From Fidelibacterota bacterium (GTDB lineage Bacteria; Marinisomatota; Marinisomatia; Marinisomatales; TCS55): a stretch of 28,820 bases of DNA. Positions 23,763 through 28,820 of the stretch are shown piece after piece. The position numbers were made by a program, and so were the translations under genes. Position 1 is the stretch's first letter. Each line of letters begins with the position of its first letter. The stretch is from the NCBI GenBank assembly GCA_002725545.1, contig PBPW01000026.1, forward strand, positions 3,397-32,216. The letters are read 5' to 3'. Below the pieces are notes generated by a model. It was not told the origin of the DNA. It ran no database searches and saw only the letters and a list, made by a program, of their open reading frames with translations.

Positions 23763-24277
23763 ATAAGAAAGATAATTTTTGGATAAAGATAATATATATC
23801 GTATCCATTATCATTTCTAGCGCAGTTGCATTTCTTATTTTAGGGCCAAGGCCTGATGGTGTAAATGGATCGCTGGATGTATCTATTCTACCATCAATTA
23901 ATGCCAGCCTAAATGCCTTAACAACCGCTTTGCTAATTATTGGCTATTTTTTAATAATTAAAAAAAAACGCAGGTTTCACAAAAATGTTATGCTGGTATC
24001 GTTTGGAACTTCAGGGGCATTTCTTGTAAGCTACATTATTTACCATTGGTTCAAGGCTGGGCCTAAGCAGTATCTTGGAGAATTTAACACGATTTATTAT
24101 TTTATTTTATTAACGCATATAATTCTAGCTACAATCATTATCCCGCTTGCTTTACTTACCCTATATAGGGGCTGGACAGATAACCTGAATCTGCATAGAA
24201 AAATTGCAAAAATTACACTGCCGTTATGGTTATATGTTTCTGTGACTGGGGTCGTGATTTATTTAATGCTTTATTGA
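23759..24277 (+). CDS. ctaM: DUF420 membrane protein (CtaM/YozB-like oxidase maturation factor)
   Basis: 172 residues, four to five membrane helices with conserved histidines: RFHKNVML, YHWFKAG, THIILATIIIP and LHRKIAKITLPLWLY. This pattern fits the DUF420/YozB family; its Staphylococcus aureus member, CtaM, is needed for a functional aa3 oxidase. The genomic position, last in the ctaA-ctaB-SCO chain and overlapping SCO by four bases, agrees with that role. Whether it inserts heme A or acts otherwise is not known from the sequence. Confidence 0.82.
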   Translation: MNKKDNFWIKIIYIVSIIISSAVAFLILGPRPDGVNGSLDVSILPSINASLNALTTALLIIGYFLIIKKKRRFHKNVMLVSFGTSGAFLVSYIIYHWFKAGPKQYLGEFNTIYYFILLTHIILATIIIPLALLTLYRGWTDNLNLHRKIAKITLPLWLYVSVTGVVIYLMLY

Positions 24278-24360
24278 TTTTATGTATTGGTATCAATCAT
24301 ATAGTTGCTCAATCTAGAATCTTTCAGTAAGTTAGTATATATGACTATGAAGCGTATTCA

Positions 24361-26046
24361 ATGACAAAAAAACAAACACAATCCGCTACAACCGTAGCAG
24401 AGTATCTCGCTAGTGCACCTAAAGCAGTAAAAGCATATATTTCTGACCTAGAAGAGCAAATTGGCAATTTATCGCAAATTGGTCTGGCTCTTTCAAAAGA
24501 AAGAGATATGTCCAAATTGCTTGAGATGATTTTATTAGAAGCAAAACGTATTTCAAATTCCGATGGAGGAACTCTATACATGATGACTGATGACAAAAGA
24601 TTGAAATTTGAAATTATGATGACTGATTCGCTCAATTTTCATATGGGTGGAACTTCAGGAGAAGAAATACCTTTTTATCCTGTAAAACTATATGATGAAA
24701 AAGGAGAACCAAATAATTCTATGGTGGCAGCATACGTTGGTCTTAGCGGTGATACTGTTAATATTCAAGATGCTTACAAGGCTAAAGGCTTTGATTTTTC
24801 TGGAACAAAAATGTTTGATGAAAAAACAGGTTATCATTCAAAGTCTTTTTTAACAGTTCCATTAAAAAATCATGAAGATGAAATTATAGGTGTTTTACAA
24901 CTTTTAAATGCACAAAAAAATAAATCTAAAAAAATTATTGAGTTTAGTGAAGATATTCAAGGCAAGGTTGAAGCTCTCGCTAGCCAAGCAGCTGTAGCCA
25001 TTACCAATAAAAATCTCATAAAAGACCTTGAGAATTTATTTGAGTCATTTATTAAGCTTATTGCCTCAGCTATCGATGCAAAATCGCCATATACTGGTGG
25101 GCATTGCGAAAGAGTTCCTGAAATAACTATGATGCTTGCTGAGGCGGTTCAAAAAACAAAACACGGCCCATTCGCAGATTTTAAACTTTCTGATCAAGAA
25201 ATGTACGAATTAAAAATTGCAGCTTGGCTACATGATTGCGGCAAGGTTGCAACGCCTGAGTTCGTTGTTGATAAATCTACAAAACTTGAAACTATTTATG
25301 ACCGAATTCATGAAGTCGAGACAAGATTTGCTGCTCTTAAACGTGATTATGAGATAAAAAAATTGAAAAAAGAATTAACAATTGAGCGCGACCAATCATT
25401 AAGCGCTAACGAAAAGAATAAAAAAATAAACGATCTCAAAAAAGACTATCAAAAAACAATTAGACAAATTAAAAAAGACCTTTCCTTTGTTAAGGAATCT
25501 AACATTGGTGGAGAGTTTATGTCAGGGGATAAGCAGCAACGGATTAATGAAATTGCACAGTATAAATGGAAACCTAATGGTAAAATGCAAAATTTCCTTT
25601 CTGAGGATGAGGTTTATAATTTAACAATTCCTCGAGGAACATTAACCCCAGAAGAAAGACAGGTGATTAATGATCATATCGTAATCACTATTAACATGCT
25701 GGATGAACTTCCTTATCCTAAGCATTTAAAGAATATTCCTGAGTTTGCTGGCGGTCATCATGAAAAACTTGATGGAACTGGTTATCCTAAAGGACTTACT
25801 AAAGATGAAATGTCGGTACAAGCGCGAATTATGGCAATAGCAGATATTTTTGAAGCTCTTACCGCTCGTGATAGGCCATATAAAAAAGGAAAAACGCTTA
25901 GCCAAGCCATGCGAATATTAGGCTTTATGAAAGATGATGCGCATATTGATGTAGATCTTTTTGATATTTTTGTTAAGCAAAAAATCTACATGAAGTATGC
26001 AAAAGGATTTTTAGAACCTGAGCAAATTGACGAAGTAAATATTTAG
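24361..26046 (+). CDS. GAF/HD-GYP domain protein, probable cyclic-di-GMP phosphodiesterase
   Basis: 561 residues, cytoplasmic. An N-terminal helix (about 20-48) is followed by a GAF sensor domain (about 45-215), which includes SDGGTLYMM and SFLTVPLKNHEDEIIGVLQL. The HD-GYP domain has HDCGK (His291-Asp292), GGHHEKLDGTGYP (His466, His467, Asp471, GYP 474-476) and IADIFEALTARDRPYK, so the metal ligands and the GYP loop are intact. About 174 residues separate HD from HHE, where typical domains have about 60; the insert is mostly charged coiled coil (about 310-405). I recall a subfamily with the DKSTKLETIYDRIHE start of this insert. No GGDEF gene is nearby. The ATG is preceded by no Shine-Dalgarno. 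Confidence 0.9.
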   Translation: MTKKQTQSATTVAEYLASAPKAVKAYISDLEEQIGNLSQIGLALSKERDMSKLLEMILLEAKRISNSDGGTLYMMTDDKRLKFEIMMTDSLNFHMGGTSGEEIPFYPVKLYDEKGEPNNSMVAAYVGLSGDTVNIQDAYKAKGFDFSGTKMFDEKTGYHSKSFLTVPLKNHEDEIIGVLQLLNAQKNKSKKIIEFSEDIQGKVEALASQAAVAITNKNLIKDLENLFESFIKLIASAIDAKSPYTGGHCERVPEITMMLAEAVQKTKHGPFADFKLSDQEMYELKIAAWLHDCGKVATPEFVVDKSTKLETIYDRIHEVETRFAALKRDYEIKKLKKELTIERDQSLSANEKNKKINDLKKDYQKTIRQIKKDLSFVKESNIGGEFMSGDKQQRINEIAQYKWKPNGKMQNFLSEDEVYNLTIPRGTLTPEERQVINDHIVITINMLDELPYPKHLKNIPEFAGGHHEKLDGTGYPKGLTKDEMSVQARIMAIADIFEALTARDRPYKKGKTLSQAMRILGFMKDDAHIDVDLFDIFVKQKIYMKYAKGFLEPEQIDEVNI

Positions 26047-26062
26047 CAAGAAAAGCTAAGAG

Positions 26063-27853
26063 ATGACTTTTGAAATAGTATTTGTACTCGCTTTAATAGT
26101 ATTGGCTTTCATTCTTTTTGTTTCTGAAAAGTTTAGTCTTGATGTAACAGCTTTATTCATATTGACAATTCTTTTCACTGGGGGATTTTTAACTGTTGAA
26201 GAAGCCATTTCTGGTTTTTCTAATCCTGCAGTTATTACAATTGCTTTATTATTTATTCTTAGTCAAGGATTGCAAAAAACACGTATCCTAGAATACCTTA
26301 TTGTCAGAATCAATAAACTTGTTTCTCAGTCCAAAAACTTAGGTTTAGGCGTATATTTGTTAACTATTGCTTTTGCAAGCGCGTTGATGAATAATACTGC
26401 AATTGTAGCAGTATTTATGCCGGTTACTATTAGATTAGCTCACCAATACCATATGAGCCCTTCAAAACTCTTAATTCCACTTAGTTATGCTGCGATTATG
26501 GGAGGCACACTAACGCTTGTAGGTACATCTACAAATTTGATAGTCAATGCAGTCTATATTGAAAATGGCGGTTCTCCACTTGGAATGTTTGAGTTTGCAA
26601 AATATGGATGGATTACATTATTAGTAGGGTTGATTTATATTTTATGGATTGCTCCTAAAATTTTGCCTTCACGTACTGTCACTTCAAGCTTGACTCAAAG
26701 TTATCACATGGCAGGATATTTAACTGAAATGAAAATTTCTGAGGATTCACCTCTAGTAGGATCAACTTGTCAAGAACGGAACGTTAACCAAAGCTATGAT
26801 GTTATTGTTCTTGATATTCAGCGCGATGGTAGGCTAATTGCTTATAATGTTGGAAGGCAAACCTTGAGAGCTGGCGACATACTCTTTGTCAAAGGCTCAC
26901 TTGAAAGTTTTTTAAGAATGAAGGAGGTTGAAAAAGTCACTCTTCTTACTGATGAAAAATTAACACAGTCAGAACTTGAACAGGATGATAATATTTTAGT
27001 TGAGTGTATGGTAACCGATCAATCTGATGTTATTGGAAAAACTCTTCGTGAGGCAAATTTCAGAAAGAGGTTTGGTGCATTTATCCTTGCAATAAGAAGA
27101 GAGGGTTTGATCATTAGAAAAAAAATTGCCCATGTTGTTTTGCATACATACGATACACTGCTAATCTATGGAGCGAAAAGACAAATTTCAGAACTTGAAA
27201 AATCAGGAAAATTTATTTTGCTTGGAGAAATGCAGGCGGATCTAGTTAAGGTAAGATTTTGGTGGATAAGTATAGTATCGATAGTGCTAACTGTATTTCT
27301 TGCTGCTATTGGAGTATTGCCTATTCTAAAGGGGGCATTGATCAGCGCTGTAATCTTAATGATGTTTAGGGTGATTTCTCCAAATGAAGCATATGAATCA
27401 ATCCATTGGCAGGTTATTGTATTGATTGCTGCATTAATTCCGCTTGGCATAGTCATTCAATCATCTGGCACTGCAACCTATATTGCTAATATGATTATGC
27501 AATATGTAGATACCCTTTCCCCTTCAATACAACCATATGTACTATTTGCTTTAATCTATTTTGTTACCATGGTAATGACTGAAATTTCATCCAATACAGC
27601 TACCGCAATAATTATGACACCTATTGTAATAGCAATTACTGCTGATATGCAATTTGATCCAAGACCATTTATTTTTGGTGTTTGTTTTGCTGCATCAGCA
27701 TCATTTAGTACGCCTGTAGGATACCAGACTAACTTGATGGTTTATGGTCCAGGAGGATATAGATTTTCGGATTATATGAAAACTGGTATTCCGCTAGCTC
27801 TCACTTTTTGGATATTAGCTATACTAATTATTCCAACTATTTGGCCATTTTAA
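26063..27853 (+). CDS. SLC13/DASS-type ion transporter with two TrkA-C domains
   Basis: 596 residues. The N-terminal membrane half (about 1-200) has NNTAIVAVFMPV and GGTLTLVGTSTNLIVN, the repeated S-N-T/T-S-T-N substrate and sodium-site signatures of the SLC13 family. Two TrkA-C (RCK_C) domains at about 215-290 and 305-390 are inserted in the cytoplasm. The second membrane half (about 400-596) carries EISSNTATAIIMTP and a final SFSTPVGYQTNLMV. This layout occurs in sulfate, dicarboxylate and other anion permeases (SAC1/SLT-like and YfbS-like), so the substrate is unassigned. Sixteen bases after the HD-GYP gene; possibly one transcript. Confidence 0.9.
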   Translation: MTFEIVFVLALIVLAFILFVSEKFSLDVTALFILTILFTGGFLTVEEAISGFSNPAVITIALLFILSQGLQKTRILEYLIVRINKLVSQSKNLGLGVYLLTIAFASALMNNTAIVAVFMPVTIRLAHQYHMSPSKLLIPLSYAAIMGGTLTLVGTSTNLIVNAVYIENGGSPLGMFEFAKYGWITLLVGLIYILWIAPKILPSRTVTSSLTQSYHMAGYLTEMKISEDSPLVGSTCQERNVNQSYDVIVLDIQRDGRLIAYNVGRQTLRAGDILFVKGSLESFLRMKEVEKVTLLTDEKLTQSELEQDDNILVECMVTDQSDVIGKTLREANFRKRFGAFILAIRREGLIIRKKIAHVVLHTYDTLLIYGAKRQISELEKSGKFILLGEMQADLVKVRFWWISIVSIVLTVFLAAIGVLPILKGALISAVILMMFRVISPNEAYESIHWQVIVLIAALIPLGIVIQSSGTATYIANMIMQYVDTLSPSIQPYVLFALIYFVTMVMTEISSNTATAIIMTPIVIAITADMQFDPRPFIFGVCFAASASFSTPVGYQTNLMVYGPGGYRFSDYMKTGIPLALTFWILAILIIPTIWPF

Positions 27854-27920
27854 ATTAGCCTAAACAATACAGTTTATATCTTATAAATTATATGGTCATT
27901 TCTCACATTTAATTAAATAA

Positions 27921-28820
27921 ATGGAACATACAAATCAAAAAAAACCCCCTTTACAGTTATTTATAGATAATCCTTCAAAATCAATGTGGAATTTGGCAAT
28001 ACCAATCATGGCAGGTATGGGTATTCAAACATTATATACAATCATTGACATGATTTTTATTGGGCGACTAGGAGGTAATGCGATTGCAGCAGTTGCATTC
28101 AATATGCCCATTTTCTTTTTTGTGATGGGTCTCTCATTTGGTTTAGGTAATGGAGTTACTGCATCCATAGCAAGATTTATTGGTGCAGATGATAAGGTTA
28201 ATGCAGATAATTCAGCTGAGCATGCTGTGGCAATCGCTTTTTTGATCAGCGCGGTACTTACATCTGTTGGATTAATCTACGGTAAAGATATCTTGATTCT
28301 TATGGGATGTACTCAGGAAGTATTGCCATTAGCATGGGATTATCTAAGGGTCAGTTGTTATGGTATATCATTTGGTGTATTCTCAGGTTTTTTTAGATCA
28401 ATTCTTGCTGGGGAGGGAGAAATGAAGCTACCAATGATAGTTGCGGGATTAGGAACAGTCTTAAATACAATTCTTGATCCTATTTTTATTTTTTATTTGG
28501 ATTATGGTGTGACCGGTGCTGCGTGGGCCACAACAATCAGTCAAATAATTGTTTTTTGCATATTTATCTATATGTTATTTATCAAACATCGCACGTATAT
28601 TAGGTTTAAACTCAAAGATTTTTCCCCATCATCTTTCATTATTTATGATATAATTAAAGTTGGGATACCGGTTTCAATGTCAATGGTTGTGATGGCTATC
28701 GGTCAACTAGTATTCAATCGATTGCTTGTAAACTATTCTACCAATGCAGTTGCCGCTTACCAGATTGGAGGGAGAATTGATATGTTAGTTTTTCTTCCAA
28801 TATTTGGTATTGCCTCAGCA
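27921..28820 (+). CDS. MATE-family multidrug/Na+ antiporter, 5' part (runs off window)
   Basis: The frame is open from ATG at 27921 to the last base: exactly 300 codons without a stop, where full proteins have about 450. Beginning MEHTNQKKPPLQLF, it continues with AIPIMAGMGIQTLYTIIDMI and FIGRLGG, the first-helix signature of MATE transporters, then GLGNGVTASIARFIGA, FRSILAGEGEMKLPM and GLGTVLNTILDPIFIF, with the second-half start KVGIPVSMSMVV. About eight of twelve helices are visible. It exports cationic compounds or metabolites by Na+ or H+ antiport; the substrate is unknown. No Shine-Dalgarno; TTTAAT (27908-27913) ends seven bases before the ATG. Confidence 0.93.
   Translation, partial: MEHTNQKKPPLQLFIDNPSKSMWNLAIPIMAGMGIQTLYTIIDMIFIGRLGGNAIAAVAFNMPIFFFVMGLSFGLGNGVTASIARFIGADDKVNADNSAEHAVAIAFLISAVLTSVGLIYGKDILILMGCTQEVLPLAWDYLRVSCYGISFGVFSGFFRSILAGEGEMKLPMIVAGLGTVLNTILDPIFIFYLDYGVTGAAWATTISQIIVFCIFIYMLFIKHRTYIRFKLKDFSPSSFIIYDIIKVGIPVSMSMVVMAIGQLVFNRLLVNYSTNAVAAYQIGGRIDMLVFLPIFGIASA

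Noticed and set aside
24341..24364. Seven-codon leader peptide before the HD-GYP gene (ATG at 24341, stop TGA at 24362)
   Set aside because: It is out of frame, has no ribosome-binding site and no attenuator-like hairpin follows.

Overview
The window is A+T-rich, gene-dense bacterial chromosome from a respiring organism. It carries housekeeping genes (aspS, nusB, secA, a tRNA), amino-acid genes and a complete aerobic electron-transport module. There are no phage genes, insertion sequences, CRISPR arrays or integration sites. The gene styles point to the FCB (Bacteroidetes-like) side of the tree: a SecA with a Bacteroidetes-like insert, a TatT-type lipoprotein, few Shine-Dalgarno sites, and a Rieske/cytochrome b complex with a large multiheme cytochrome. 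A marine Candidatus Marinimicrobia (SAR406)-like genome is my best guess. This is inference; no marker gene was compared.

Layout. (1) 1-3791: the 3' end of aspS, an alpha/beta hydrolase, a reverse-strand TatT-like lipoprotein and phoH. (2) 3949-9652: branched-chain aminotransferase, nusB, secA and a cystathionine gamma-synthase/lyase family enzyme, tightly packed. (3) 9732-16241: tRNA-Leu(UAG), then a membrane-anchored HEAT-repeat protein, a Rieske protein, a b6-type cytochrome b, a subunit-IV-like second half and a 1014-residue octaheme cytochrome c. The five protein genes are separated by 5-10 bases and end in a strong bidirectional terminator. (4) 16346-17050, reverse strand: a periplasmic blue-copper protein. 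(5) 17276-24277: an aa3-type oxidase cluster in the order coxA-coxC-coxD-small membrane protein-CSTCFG membrane protein-coxB-ctaA-ctaB-SCO-ctaM/DUF420. (6) 24361-28820: a GAF/HD-GYP phosphodiesterase, an SLC13-type transporter with two TrkA-C domains, and the 5' part of a MATE efflux gene.

How it works together. The Rieske/b complex should oxidise quinol. Its cytochrome b keeps the b6-type heme spacing and a cysteine at the position that binds heme ci. Electrons would pass to the membrane-anchored octaheme cytochrome, which replaces cytochrome c1, and then directly or through a small carrier to the CuA site of CoxB. CoxB has no fused cytochrome c domain. ctaA and ctaB make heme A, while SCO and CtaM help assemble the metal centres.

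Most notable observations: the octaheme cytochrome and CoxB, encoded 5 kb apart, end in almost the same acidic tryptophan tail (DDWGDDDW and DDWGDDEW). CoxA appears to lack the K-channel lysine. Two small conserved-looking membrane proteins sit inside the oxidase operon, one of them only 57 residues. Several first genes of transcription units have a -10-like box only 6-7 bases before the ATG, suggesting leaderless mRNAs.
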